A stretch of DNA of 64,000 nucleotides, taken from positions 1,347,142,323 through 1,347,206,322 of the forward strand of contig NC_090444.1 in assembly GCF_031143425.1 (NCBI RefSeq), read 5' to 3'. A program made the translations under genes and the position numbers. Shown piece after piece: positions 11,054 through 23,464 of this stretch. Each line of letters begins with the position of its first letter. The first letter of the stretch is position 1. The notes under the pieces were generated by a model, which was not told the origin of the DNA, did not search any database, and saw only the letters and a list, made by a program, of their open reading frames with translations. This stretch comes from Pleurodeles waltl (taxonomy: Eukaryota; Chordata; Amphibia; Caudata; Salamandridae).

Positions 11054-13245
11054 TGTTAGACTTTTCATCCTTGACGTGGTCTCCCTTAACTTTTTGCCTC
11101 TGTTCCCCAGTTTGTTGTGTGCTGGACTCTGATTTTGCTGTTTTTGTTACTCTGGGCACTTTACAACTGCTAACCAATGATAAAGTGCAAGTGCTCCTTT
11201 ACAAAATGTGTATGTAATTGGCTTATCCATGATTGGCATATTTTATTTATTAGTAAGTCCCTAATACAGTGCACTAGAGGTGCCCAGGGCCTGTAAATCA
11301 AATGCTACTAGTGGGCCTGCAGCACTGGTTGTGCCATCCACATAAGTAGCTCTGTAATCATGTCTCAGACCTGCCATTGCAATGTCTGTGTGTGCCTTTT
11401 TAACTATAAATTCGACTTGGCGAGTGTACTCACTTGCCAGGCCTAAAACCTTATTTTTTCTTACATACCAAACACCCTTAAGGTAGGCCCTAGGTCGCCC
11501 CAAGGGCAGGGTGCAGTGTATGGTTAAGGTAGCACATATAGTAATTTGTTTTATATGTCCTGACAGTGAAGTATTGCTAAATTTGTTTTTCACTGTTGCA
11601 AGGACTGTACCTCTCATAGGTTAACATGGGGGATACCTTTAAATCTGATTAAATTGTAGATTCCATTTGGGAACGGATAGATATTTTAAGTTTGGGGTCT
11701 CTGAGCTCACAATTTAAAAATACATCTTTTAGTAAAGTTGATTTTAAGATTGTGTGTTTGAAAATGCCACTTTTAGAAAGTGAGAATTTTCTTGCTTATA
11801 CCATTTCTGTGACTCTGCCTGTTTCTGGATTCCCTGTCTGGGTCAGTTTGACAGTTGGGCTGGTTGCACCTCTCACTCGACAGTGAGACAAAGGGAGCTA
11901 GGGTGAAGTCTGCATTTCCTGATGAGCCATCTGTGCTAGGATGGAGGGCAGGAGTGGACACCTGAAAGGGCTGTGCCTGCCCTCACACAATGCAGTCCTC
12001 AACCCCCTGGTGAGTGTCTGGGGCCTGGCCTGGGCAAAGCAGGATTTCACATTCAAAAGAGACTTTACTTTAAAGTAGGACTACTTCAAAGGAGAATTTG
12101 GGTATAAGAAGGGCACCCAAAACCACAGACTTTAGAACACTTCTGGAAACCAAGAGGAACCTCTGCCTGGAGAAGAGCTGAAGAGCTGAGGAAGAAGAGC
12201 TGCCCTGCCTGTGACTGTACTTTGTGGAGCTATGCTGCAGTTGCTGCTTCTGCCAGAGTAAGAGAGCAAAGGCTGGACTTTTGTGTGCCTTCCATCTTGA
12301 GAAGAAATCTCCAAGGGCTTGATTTAGAGCTTGCCTCCTGTTGTTTGAAGTCTCTGGGACAGCAAGGACTTATCTCTGGAGAGACTCCTACTCTGCCCTG
12401 TGGTGCCCATCCAGTTCCTGGGACCGTGAAAGGAGAAGCCTGCAGCCTAAGAGGAAGAAATCCACGCACAGAGCGGTGTGCAGGGAAAAGATCGACGCAA
12501 CTCCGATCTGCGGCTGAAGGAACGATGCGCTGCCTGCTCTGCGGCTGAAAATCGACGCTCGTCAGAAACGCAACCGAAGAATCGATGCACAGAGCTGGAG
12601 AAACGACGTGCACCATCGCTGACGGAGGCTGGGAGATAACCACGCATTGCGGGTTGCGTTCAGAGCATCGTGCGGCTGGATTTCTGACGCAAACACCACT
12701 GGGCATGTAAAAACAACGTAAAGCCTGCCCGGACCTGAGAGTGCTGAGAGAGAAGAAATGACGCGCCGCGACCTGACGAAAGGAGAAACAACGCAAGGTC
12801 TCGCTCATGAGTGAAATCGACAAGCCCTTTTTGACACACACTTGCCCGTGCGGGGTTATTTTTGACGCACCCAGGGTTCATTTTCACGCTAACAGTGTTA
12901 GTGTGTGTTTTAAACTACATAAAGGCACTTTTTGCTTTTTATTTGATAACTTGACTTGTGTATTGTGGATTTTTGTCGTTTTGGTCTTGTTTTGTTTAGA
13001 TAAATATTTCATATTTTTCTAAACCAGTGTTGTGTCATTTTGTAGTGTTTTCATTAAGTTACTATATGTGTTGGTACAAATACTTGACACCTAGCACTCT
13101 GAAGTTACGCTTACTGCTCTGCCAAGCTACCAAGGAGGTAAGCAGGGGTTAGCTGAGGGTGATTCTCTTTTACCCTGACTAGAGTGAGGGTCCTTGCTTG
13201 AACAGGGGGTAACCTGACTGTCAACCAAAGACCCCATTTCTAACA
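11054..13245 (+). repeat. solo LTR, about 2.2 kb, with perfect 5-bp target duplication
   Basis: Starts TGTTAGAC and ends TCTAACA, so it has the TG...CA form with a short inverted end. It is flanked by GTCCC at 11049-11053 and 13246-13250. Colinear copies occur at 21053-23459 and 55554-58392, with a related one on the minus strand at 37990-40203. No gag or pol sequence lies beside it, so it is a solo LTR. A 5-bp duplication fits Ty3/Gypsy or some ERV integrases; the internal region needed to decide is absent. ORFs inside are short and not shared. Confidence 0.85.
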
Positions 13246-13250
13246 GTCCC

Positions 13251-13843
13251 ACATACATTTACAAGTCATTCTGTGTCCTGATGTGCTCAGACATATTGGT
13301 AACAGTATGAAGTGCTATGCCATTGATAGGCATGCATGCAAAATGATCACAGATTTGTCGGACACTGTGCTACACATACAGGTGTACTGCACACTGTGAT
13401 ATGCTTACTGTTTGTCATAAATCTTTAACCAATTGACTTGACACGTATCTCACACTGATCCACTGTTTCAGTTTATGACTCCAGTTTACATACGTTGTCA
13501 TACAGTTTAGCCCTAATGCATCACATAGTGATTCATATCTCTGCATTTTCCTTTTGTACCAACAATTCATTGTCAGATATAAGTGTTTTCAGTTCAACAT
13601 GTTTGTTCGACAGGCAATGCATACATTACACAGCACACTTCTAAGAGATCAGTGCATTGTGTCTGGTACTTTGAGGATGATGACAGTGTTCACACTTGAT
13701 TGACAACTGTTGTGTCCTCCTTATGGTTTCCTGCATATGGGTGTGTTATTTTTTAAGTGTGACTCTGACAAACACTCCACGATATAGGTTAGAGTGACTC
13801 ATTTATTGTCTTGTTTGGCAGTAATGCCTTCAGTCACATCTGC
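13251..13843. other. no clear feature; probably 3' part of the Harbinger element
   Basis: AT-rich sequence directly downstream (minus strand) of the transposase stop. I could not find the matching left terminal repeat of the Harbinger element here. Confidence 0.35.
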
Positions 13844-15389
13844 TTAGCTACAGAATTTCTGTACGGTGTGTGCACGTCTCCATGCACCTGCAGTAGTGTT
13901 GTGGAGGTCAGGTTGATGTTGTGGCTCATCCTCCTCCTCTTCTCTTGGTGCCTCCAGATCCTTGTCCCAGGGGACATTTATCCTGACACCAATATTGAGC
14001 AGTATTGCACAGCCCAATATTATCTTGCAGACCAAGAAGGGGGAATACAAGGGTCTACCACCCAAAACGTCCTGGCAGCGAAACCAGCCCTTGAGTAGAC
14101 CAAAGGTCCACTCAACAGTGTTTCTCGTACGACTGCATGCCCAGTTGTAGGCCTTTTCTGTCTCAGTTTGTGGGTTTCCAAATGGTGTCATGACCCACTG
14201 TTGGATGCTACATCCTTGGTCAGCTGAAATGTAACAGAAAATAATCAATGTCATTGTTTTGGATTACTGTATTTGCATACGTCCTTCCCATGTGTGTTAT
14301 GTGTAGTTATGACCACATGATATGTCGATCATGCCAGTCTAATGCCGTTTCCAGGGGCCTGCACTGTGCTACGTCTTTAAGAAGGGGAAGTGGTACACAA
14401 TATTTAGGGCCTCCTGCAGATTCTGGGTTCATACAACTAGACTTGCACACAAGTTAGCTAGCAGGTACACATTTGTCCTTGCATCAGGGGTTGTAGGTGT
14501 TCTTCTTTGATTTCAGGATATAATTTGTGTATGTGGGAGCACCTTCCAGCCAAGGCTGCTGCCTCAGAAGCATGGTAAGTGATGTCTGTGTGTAGCATTA
14601 CACTTCACACATATGAGAGATTGGAGTTATTATACATACCATTATACATTTGTACAGTTACATGTCACCTGCGCATGGGCCATGGTTTGTCATCTAGCAC
14701 CTAGGACCTCATTTACCGGGCCCATGGCACAGGATGGCGGAGCAAGTGCCTTGCTGTGCTGCTATGTGCCAGTGGGAAAGGGCATAAATGCACCATATCT
14801 ACAAGATATGGCACCTTCCTGTTCTCTCCCCCTGCAGTGGTGCACAAATTGCTGCCTAGCATCAACACAGGCCACCAAGCACCTTGATGCAAGAGTGCCT
14901 GCATTATGGGGATGAATTTTTTGTGCAGGAAGTGTGGCAATGATACTCCTCCCACTCATGTTGCAGTGGTCTGGAAAGAGCCAGACAGAAGCATATGTAG
15001 CATGACCAGGAGCTTGGTCAGTGGTAGTAAGTTGGTCACCCTGTCGACCGTAGCATCTAGTCTTTGTGCAATGAGGCGAGCAGTTGGATGATGGACTCCC
15101 TGCGCGTCTGGTAGAAGGTGATGACCTCTTCCTCCCTGAGGGCAAACAGGGATATCTGCTGGTGGTAGATGCGCCCCTTTCTCCTGCGCTGCCTCTGTGG
15201 TGCAGATGGTGGTGATTGTTGCGGTGTTGGTGGATGTGGTGGTGATGGTGGGGGTTGCAGTGGTGTTTTCGGTGCCCCAAGCTGTAGTAGGAGTAAATCC
15301 ATGTTGTCCTCCAGGTTGCCAGAGTGTTTTGTGTGTGTTCTCTTTATGTACCTGTGCCAAAGAGTCAATTTATTGCGTGGTCTGACCAC
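13844..15389 (-). pseudogene. Harbinger (HARBI1-like) transposase, split and decayed
   Basis: Minus-strand pieces follow the family order. The N-terminal part (15389 to about 14957) has a proline-rich leader, then an REEEVITFYQTRRESI segment like the N-terminal helix of PIF/Harbinger transposases. After a frame change a LLPLTKLL...GSFQTTA stretch follows, then a VSLPHFLHK segment (14955 downward). The C-terminal piece (13844-14254) has WVMTPFGNPQTETEKAYN, then RTRNTVEWTFGLLKGWFRC, which carries the third catalytic acid (Glu), then YSP...VCKIILGCAILLNI. A TTACATTTCAG acceptor-like sequence near 14224 suggests an intron before this last exon. The middle with the first two Asp residues is missing or displaced, probably by a short insertion around 14700-14890. 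Inactive. The family encodes a DDE nuclease that acts with a Myb-like partner. Confidence 0.8.
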
Positions 15390-15647
15390 GCGTTAAAATT
15401 GTGACGCTAGTCAGACTTAGTGCCTCTTTTCCTTAGCATGTGTCATTTTTCTGAAAGCTCGTAAATACGGCTTCATCAAAGCAGCGTCACCTTTAAAGGT
15501 GGAACAGCTACCGTGCATATTATTGTCAGTATCTGATGCAGCCAGATCCGACGCTGTTACAAAATTACGCTGGGGTCACTTTGTAAACCTGGAGTTGTTT
15601 TAGCACCGCCGCTGCGTCAAACGTTGATGCTTCAGTGGTGCAAACTC

Positions 15648-15663
15648 CTTGTAAATAAGCCCC
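15648..15663 (-). repeat. terminal inverted repeat of Harbinger element
   Basis: TTGTAAATAAGCCCC followed by TAA. The same end occurs at 8774-8789, and relatives bound 18222-18702. It lies 5' of the transposase on the minus strand, as expected. The opposite end was not found. Confidence 0.55.
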
Positions 15664-15666
15664 TAA

Positions 15667-16576
15667 ATGTAACACTCAGCTACTATATGAATAATACAAA
15701 TTAAGCTGCCTGCCTGTCCGCACCCCTCTCTGTTATGTGGGATCCAACACAATTTTGAATCAATGCTAAGGGGGGTAGACTGAATGTTAAAAAATACAGA
15801 CATCAGTCAATATATTGAATATATTGACTGCTGATTTCAAGGTGTATTTCTTCACTACAAGATGGACTCTGGTATCAGGGCTTGGTATTTGTCTTTGTGT
15901 TAATGGTGCTCCTCTATCGCCTGCTCTGGTGTTTGATGTCAGCAATGAGCGTGGTGCCAAGATAAGCATCAAGTAAATGCACAACCTGATCTATGCAGTA
16001 ATGGTGTGGAGACAGCACTTCATCATCAAAACTACAGTTACATTTTCCTTCACTGAAAAGGTTGCATTGATGCTTTTGGACAGCATGCTATAGTGTATTC
16101 CTCAGTCTAGTTCTCCTTGGTGTCTGTCAAGTAGCTGTGAGATACAGACCACAGTGCAATGGGAAACACATTCACAGCAAGACTGCGTCACCATTCACCT
16201 ACATTATAGGTTTCTTTACATCAGCAAGCGCGTACACATACACATACACACACGTACATAAAGTCCCCCCTTGTCCTCCGTGATCCATTCTGGATTGTTA
16301 AGGGTAATATACAGGCATAACATAAGGTCTCCGACTTGTGTGGTCTCAGAATGCCATGTTAAATTTCAATAGCTCTTTTATTCTTTCTAAAAATAAACCA
16401 ATGTTATTTGCATTTTATAGCATTAGAAATTCTGTTGTGGTGGAGGGCTAAATATTAATACACAGTACAAGCTTACCTATCACACAAACCAGGTCTGGCT
16501 GCATTGTGCAATGCCTGCCTTTGTTTGATAGAACAATAATGCCAGATACATTGGCTTAGTCAGTGCTCATTTAAAT
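15667..16576. other. no recognised feature
   Basis: Contains a short CACATACACACACGTAC run near 16230 and otherwise nothing I can name. Confidence 0.5.
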
Positions 16577-16579
16577 ATT

Positions 16580-17039
16580 GGGGCAGATTTAAGAGCCCTT
16601 AGTGCCTCCTTGCGCCACTATAGTGTCATCTTTTTTATGCTAATGTGGCCCAACGTGACCAAAATTGCTGCGCTAAATTTACAAAGTGGTGCAATGTATG
16701 CAAATGGGGTGTTTTCTCATTGGGGGGGGCGAGAAAATGGGGTAAACAAATCTGAGAGATGTCTTTGCGTCAATTTCTTTTGGCACTTTTAACGCCTGCT
16801 CTAAACAGGTGTTACAAGGAGGAACACGATTGTTTACAATGGACCTCAATGGGCTTTGCAGGATTAGCGACAACATTTTTTACCCTAATCCTGCAAAGCA
16901 CCGAACTAGCATACAAAATATAATGCTAGTTCCCTAACTTCCACCATGCTGCGCCGTACATGAAACGCGGCGCGCACATGGTGGTGTTAGGGGGGCGCTA
17001 AGGAGCGCTAGAAAAGTGGTGCTGCACTAAATCGGCCTC
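16580..17039. mobile_element. 460-bp Harbinger-type short element with ATT duplication
   Basis: Left end GGGGCAGATTTA, right end TAAATCGGCCTC (imperfect inverse), flanked by ATT at 16577-16579 and 17040-17042. Internal GCGCCACT / AGTGGTGC words near both ends lengthen the terminal inverted repeat. No coding capacity. Confidence 0.65.
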
Positions 17040-17099
17040 ATTGCGTTTTATAATTTTGATCCAAGCAGTAGAGCCTTGGTTGATAAGTAAATACTGAGG

Positions 17100-18012
17100 G
17101 GCATATTTATACTTTGTTTGCTCTGAATTTACATCATTTTTTCAATGCAAATTCAGCACAAAGTGGACTCCATATTTATATTTTGATGCTAGACCTGTCT
17201 AGCGTCAAAATATTGGAGTTAATGTCATTTTCTGGATGCGTGAACCCACCTTGCGTCAATGAGATGCAAGGTAGGCGTTCCCGTCCAAAAAATGACTCAA
17301 AGCCCCTAGTGCCTTATTTATCCTCCCATGAAAAAAAGGTGCATGAGTGGGAGGCGGGCCTAAATAATGGCATTAAGCCTGTTTAGCGTCATTGTTTAAT
17401 GCCTGGGTCAGAGCAAGCGTTAAGGGACCTGTGGACCCATTTCCATGGTCAAACATCATGGAATGGGCACACGGGTACCCACCCCAAGCCCCAGGAACAC
17501 ACCCACCAACACCAGAGGGACACCAGAGGATGGGGGTCCCCATCCCAGGTAAGTAGTAGAAGTGTAGGTGAGTAATTTTATAAAAAGGTTTTAAATGCCA
17601 TTGGGGGCCCTGAAATGGCCCCCCCTGCAAGGCACTGGGTGCAATGGCCATGCCCACACACTGGTCCTCTGTGCTGGCCATTGGTGTGGTGGGCATGACT
17701 CCTGTCTTTTATAAGACAGGAGTCATGTGGTATGGATGGTTTTGTGTCAGGAAATGACGGTAGTCTGGTTAACGGCATTTTCTTTTCCTCTTACCAGCCT
17801 AGCATCATTTTATGAGGCAAAACACCCTTCCCCCGTACCGCCTCCCCCACCTGGCTAACATCATTAGACACTAGCCCATCCTTAGTGCCTGCTTGTGGGA
17901 TTCCATAAATTTGGCGCCCAGCTGGTACTTTGGAATGACGGAAGCTGGCACTATATTTTTTGCCGCAAAACTGCATTTGTGCAGTTTTGCAGCAAAAATT
18001 ATAATTATGGGC
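17100..18012. mobile_element. short non-autonomous element with GGGGCATATTTATA-type ends
   Basis: Left end GGGGCATATTTATACTTTG, right end TAATTATGGGC (imperfect inverse). The would-be duplication is TGA/TGG, so only weakly supported. Inside are hairpins, for example ACTCCTGTCTTTTATAAGAC with its complement at about 17697-17726 and TTTGCCGCAAAACTGC near 17960. No coding capacity. Confidence 0.5.
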
Positions 18013-18221
18013 TGGAATTCCAATTAATTCCCATGATTATATAGGCTGAATTAATTGAAAGATATTGACACCCTCTCCTTCCATACCTCCTACAGGGATT
18101 AAAAGTCCGTAAAAGAAAGTGTTTTTTGTTTTAATCTCCTCTATTTTACCTTAAATTTAAACTGGGAGCTTGTCACTAAACACCTGTGACACAAATTGGC
18201 AGGTTCAACAGCTCTCACTTT

Positions 18222-18702
18222 GGGCCTATTTACCACAAACTGGTGCATTGTTCACGATGCACCAGTTTGCTTGAACCGTCCTGCACCCCCCTAGCGATAC
18301 CATGGTAGTGTTACATTTCAATACAGCACACCGTGGCACTCGTTAGTACAGCTGTGTCAGAATTTCTGATTTCAATAATTGTTTCAATGAGGGGACCATA
18401 AAATAAAGCACACCATCACTTAAATGCCTGCCCTGGGCAGGTGTTAAAAAATTACGCTAGAATGATGCAGTGAAATGTAGATTTCACAGTGCCATTCCTA
18501 AGGGCCTCCTGGCTGGGGAATGCCTCCTTTGCATATTTTGTACCTGGCACAGGTATAATGTGACTCAAGGGCTTACAAACTGGTCCAATGGTCCAACTGC
18601 ACCAGTTTGTAAATACAGCGCGGAGTGGGGGACTGTTCTTCACCGCCATAACATCAGAAAAAATTACACTACTGTGGCACAAGGGGCTTGTAAATGATCC
18701 CC
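18222..18702 (+). mobile_element. 481-bp Harbinger-type short element with TTT duplication
   Basis: Left end GGGCCTATTTAC, right end GTAAATGATCCCC, flanked by TTT at 18219-18221 and 18703-18705. A hairpin (AAACTGGTGCATTG / CGATGCACCAGTTT) lies just inside the left end. It shares internal blocks with 8310-8789. The ends resemble the Harbinger terminal repeat at 15648, so that family is the likely source of mobilisation. Confidence 0.7.
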
Positions 18703-18705
18703 TTT

Positions 18706-21047
18706 GTGAGTCAGAATGACTCGATGGACATTCAGACTCATTTCTTACTAAGGTGCCCAATTTACCAGCAAACTAGATGACAACAACCGATTACTGTAGA
18801 GTTTCATAGTGTGTCCTTTTAAAGTGTAAATACCCACATGACCTAAAATACTTTTCGTCATGTCCAGTTACATTGCATGAGGTTGGGCACGCAGGATTTT
18901 TTGCCACATAGCAAAGTTAAATTATCTCTTGGAAAAAGCAACTTAAAGAAAATTGTCCTTATTATTTTTATAAAGGAGCTTTAAAAAAAAAAAAAAAAAA
19001 TCTTATATTTTCAAATATTTTGTTCATTATAGTTCACGTTTTTTTGCTTTTATACCTCTATATTTATTATATTTTTAATGTTGATGTTGAACTTCATTCA
19101 TTAAAGGATTTTAAGCACTATCCCCAATAAACGTCAACTTTATAAGTGATTTACATTCAACGTCTGGAGCTGGAGACGAAACTAGGCACTGCTCTACCGT
19201 AGTGACCAACCTTCGCTCCTGTTTTCCAAAATAACTTTTAGCTGGACTAGAGAATGGATGTAATGGGAAAAGGCGTGCTGTTGGCAAAACACTGGGGTTT
19301 GCATAGTTACCCTGGTCAAAAATATATCGGATCTTGGCTAACCTATTCTCTCCCATTTATCTTTGCGGAGGTAATCTGCACAAATATCCTCCATACAAGT
19401 TATAAAAGTGCTACAGGGAGAGACAACGTCATTCTAGTTATTGCCATCAGCGACCTGGATCTTGTGCCTGTTTGGCTCATTGCAATTCACATAAAATATA
19501 ACTACCACATTGTCTGTACAGATCATGTCTCAGTGGCCAGTATGGAGGAAGACGAATGCCATGGTGAGAATGAAGACAGTGGTTAGTTCACTCCAGTTCA
19601 AGAAGTGAGTGGGGCCTACCACCCACGCCAGTGTTATAGAAACAGGTAAATCTATGAGGTTTATGCCAACCCTTGAAGCTGATGTCCGTGGTCAGATTCA
19701 GTGGTGGAGCTTGATCCAGTTCCACTTGCACATGGAGTTTAGCAGAGACCAGCCATCACAACAGTCTCAGAAGATGTTGTCTGTCACTCGAAGACTATTG
19801 TAATTCCTGATGTCCAGATTTCATTGTGGCAAATATGAGGTTTCAGAGAGTAACAAATAGGAGAGGTAAAGTCTTGTAATAACTATGTCAAAAAGCCCTA
19901 TGCACACGGTAGACTAGATTTTCCTGAATTTAAAAACAAGTTGCAGTTGCAAAAAAAGCACAAACAGGCAGTGTCCCTTTGTGAATAATGAAGCTGTCCC
20001 CCCCGACTTGCCTAACATATAATTGTGGATACCTGTATACTTCCTGCATTCTGTGGCCCCATTAGGTGATGAAGAGTTTGATAACAATTCTTAAAATCTT
20101 ATTTTCTGAACTGGACAGAAATATCCATTCAAGATGCAGGTTGGACATATGATGGAAGGCATCCTTTAATTAGATCAATGTATGGTATTCCCAAGATAAT
20201 ACTATCAAGACGATTCTTTGATACGTGTTCCATGTTCAAGTAAAATAGCATAGGTTTCACACCTAAGATCACACCTAACACATTGTGGTCTAGGGAAGTA
20301 CCAGCTCCAGGCGAGGTTCTCATTTGGACCTAGGCCTCATTTCCATTGACCAAAAGGCTCTTACACATGATAATTTTCCACCAGCATAGCCTCAGGATGA
20401 CCATGGTGATGTAATGGGAGATGTAAATGATGAGAAGATATGTGATGCCACTGGTGATGAAATCAGCTGCATTTTTAAAATCATCTGTGACATGTAACAT
20501 CGTATACATGTGGCAAAGTTATTGCTTGTGCAGCTAGATATAACTGACCAATTTTCAAATTGTTTTAGGTTTTATTTCATAATCAAATCATTACTTTTAC
20601 TGTGTTTTTTCAGGAATGAGATTGTTGTGAATATATTTAAAACTGTATGAGCAAATAAAGCCATACCTCACCCTAACAAAGTTTTTTTCAGTGGCCTTTT
20701 GCTTTTTGTTTATAGACTTCATAAAATTCAAATATTTCTATAGTCCACTATTCTCAAACCACTGTTTGACAAGCCCTCACTGCACACAATATTTGACCAT
20801 AGGGCCTGGCTGGCAACTAGGCCTACCTTCAAAGCCATTCAGTAGTCAAGTGAGGGAGAGAGAGGGGTGAGCTACCTGAAAAGTTTATCCTCCCATACAC
20901 TTCTATCAAAATCATGAACACACATTTCAGACATACAACCTGGTCACAGAAGGGAATATTTCCTCTAATGGTACAGGCAAACTCCATTATCCATACATGT
21001 TTAAAAAACAGGGATGCAAACCCTCATACACCAATGTAGGAGGCGTC
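18706..21047. other. no recognised feature
   Basis: AT-rich, with an A-run near 18983-19000 and small frames on both strands (for example 19254-19586). None shows a domain or element end I recognise. Confidence 0.5.
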
Positions 21048-21052
21048 CTTCA

Positions 21053-23459
21053 TGTTAGACCTGGCATCTTTGGCGTAGTTTCCTCTGTCTTTTTTGCCAC
21101 TGCTTCCTGTATTTTTGACTGGGTGCTGGACTTTGTTTTGCTGAGCCCACTGACTAGTGCTAAAGTGCAAGTGCTCCCTGTATAAATTGTGATTATGATT
21201 GGTTATCCCTGATTGGCATATTTGATATACTAGTAATTCCCTAGTAGAGTGCACTAGAGGTGCACAGGTCCTGTAAGTCAAATACTTCTAGTGGGCCTGC
21301 AGCACTGATTGTGCCACCCACAGGAGTAGCCCTGTAAACATGCCTCAGACCTGCCACTGCAGTGTCTGTGTGTGCAGTTTTGCACTGCGAATTCAACCTG
21401 GCAAGTGTACCCACATGCCAGGCCCAAGCCGTCCCTTTTACTACATATAAGTCACCCCTAAGGTAGGCCCTAGGTAGCCTCATGGCAGGGTGCAGTGTAT
21501 TTAAAAGGTAGGACATATACTGGTGTGTTTTACATGTCCTGATAGTCAAATACTTCCAAATTTGGTTTTCACTATTGCAAGGCCTATCTCTCCTGTAGGT
21601 TATCATGGGGACTGCCTTTAAATATTTGTAAGCGCAGTTTCCCATTGCAAGCAGATAGAGATGTGGAGTTTGGGGTCTCTGAACTCACAATTTAAAAATA
21701 CATATTTTTGTAGAGTTGGTTAGATTGTCTGTTTGAAAATGTGACTTTTAGAAAGTGGGTATTTTCTTGCTAACCATTCTGTGCCTCTGCCTGTCTGTGG
21801 AATACATGTCTTGGTCAGACTGACAGTTGAACTGTTTGTGAATTCCTTCAGGAAGTGACACAAAGGGAGCTGAGGAGTGTCATGAATATCCTGATTAGTC
21901 TCCTGGGCTAGAGTGGGAGGGAGGAGCTGACACTTACACCTAAAAGGGCTGTGCCTGTCTTCACACAATGCAGTCTCCAACCCCCTGGTGTGTGTCTGGG
22001 GCCAGACCTGGGCAACAGAGATTTTCCATTGAAGTTTGCCTACTTCAAAGGCAGAGATGAGTATAAGTAGTGGACCCAAAACCCAGACTTCTGGACCAAG
22101 AGGAACCTCTGCCAAAGAGAAGAGCTGAAGGAGGAGTACTGCCCCTTTGCTGTGTGTGCTTTGCTGAGTTGGCCTGCAGTTGCTTCTTCTGCCTTAAAGA
22201 GGACAAAAACTGGATGTTGCTTTGTGTCCTACTTGTGAAGATTCTCCATGGACTTGGACTGGGCTTGCCCCCTTTTCTGAAGTGTCAGGACCATCAAAGA
22301 CTTCATCTGCCAGCACCTGGGCTCTGTTGCTGAGACCACTACTCTGCCAAGTGGTGCCACATCCAGTCCCTGGGCCCTTGAAAGGAGAAGCTGGTAAACC
22401 CAAGGTGAAAATCCACACAGCGGAGCCAAGAGGCAGAAAAATAAACACAGCATCCTGCACCGCAGCAGAAAAATCAACGCATCACCTGTAAGTGGCACAA
22501 TGGTTAGAGCGGCAGACCCTGATGCAGAGATCTGGCCCAGGACCAGGACCAGGGTTCAATTACCACCTTGGAGGGTCTTGGGCTCAATTCCCTTGGACCA
22601 GATAATTCTCGCCTCTGTGCCTCATCTAATTAATGGGTCCCACTCTGTAACTCTGGGCAATAGCTTACTTAATCTCCACAATGGCCCTCACAGCGCTTGG
22701 ATGCCTGGCTTCACCCTGGGGCTGTCCAGGAGTGGGTGCCTCACAGGGAAAAGCCAGGAGGGGTTCCACAGCGGTATGCGTACAGTGCCTTGAGACCCTA
22801 ATGGGTGAGTAGTGTGCTATACAAGTGCAAAGTTTACAGTTTTTTACCGTTTAAAATGGACACATCACCAGCTCAGCATGGCTTCATCGCTGCCATGTGT
22901 CTGGGTGTCAAAACCTGCAACATCACTGCACCGATCTGAGGCTGCTGGTCTGGAAATCAACTAATTTCTTCCCTGCAAGGAAAGAATCAACGCATTGCTT
23001 GCCCGGCAGTGAAAGAATTGATGCACAGCCTCACTTGTGAGTAAGGAATCAACGCATCGCTTGCTTTTCTGACGCACGCTCGCCCATGCAGCTTTATTTT
23101 TGACGCATACCAGGTATTTTGTAAACGCATCAATTGATTTCTATGGATTAAGACTCTTTTTACTTTAAAAATTCATATCTTTGCTTGTGTATGTTGACAT
23201 TTTTGTTGTTTTGGTCTTGATTGATATAGATAAATATTGAATATTCTTCTAAACTAGTGTGGAGTCCTTTTGTGGTGTTTTCACTGTATTACTGTGTGCG
23301 TAGGTACAGATACTTTACACATTGCCTCTGAGATAAGCCTGACTGCTTGCGCCAAGCTACCTGTGGGGGTGAGCAGGGGTTATCCTAGGTGACTAGCGTG
23401 AGGGTCCCTGCTTGGGCAGAGTGCAAACTGACTGCCAACCAGAGACCTAATATCTAACA
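21053..23459 (+). repeat. solo LTR of the same long family, with SINE insertion
   Basis: Starts TGTTAGAC, ends TCTAACA, and is flanked by a perfect CTTCA duplication (21048-21052 and 23460-23464). It is colinear with 11054-13245, including the shared block around 21250-21330 (CTAGTGGGCCTGCAGCACTG). Removing the 376-bp SINE leaves about 2.03 kb, close to the other copies. No internal retroelement genes adjoin it. Confidence 0.85.
22487..22862 (+). mobile_element. tRNA-derived SINE with L2-like 3' tail
   Basis: The head has an A-box-like TGGCACAATGGTTAGAG and, about 50 bp on, a B-box-like GGGTTCAATTACC, the split RNA polymerase III promoter of tRNA-derived SINEs. The 3' part (22785-22835) reads GCCTTGAGACCCTAATGGG, then GTGAGTAG and GCTATA, nearly identical to the 3' tail of the LINE at 59772. 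Flanked by a 7-bp duplication CATCACC (22480-22486 and 22863-22869), the mark of LINE-driven insertion. It sits inside the solo LTR at 21053. Confidence 0.85.
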
Positions 23460-23464
23460 CTTCA

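Noticed and set aside
10310..11068. Several long overlapping frames on both strands
   Set aside because: They mirror each other across strands because the DNA is palindromic (hairpin element A1). GC-rich sequence lacks stops; no domain is present. The same applies to 31973-32596 and 56351-56759.
14500..14585. Plus-strand exon between TTTGATTTCAG and GTAAGTGATG
   Set aside because: Good splice-like ends, but only about 60 bp, with no coding similarity, and within a minus-strand transposase.
14700..14895. Separate short element inside the Harbinger transposase
   Set aside because: Left end GGACCTCATTTACCGGGCCC is suggestive, but no matching right end or duplication was seen, so it is mentioned only under the transposase.
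22487..22560. A tRNA gene
   Set aside because: A- and B-box-like motifs are there, but no cloverleaf closes and the sequence runs on into a LINE-type tail with target duplication, so it is a SINE.
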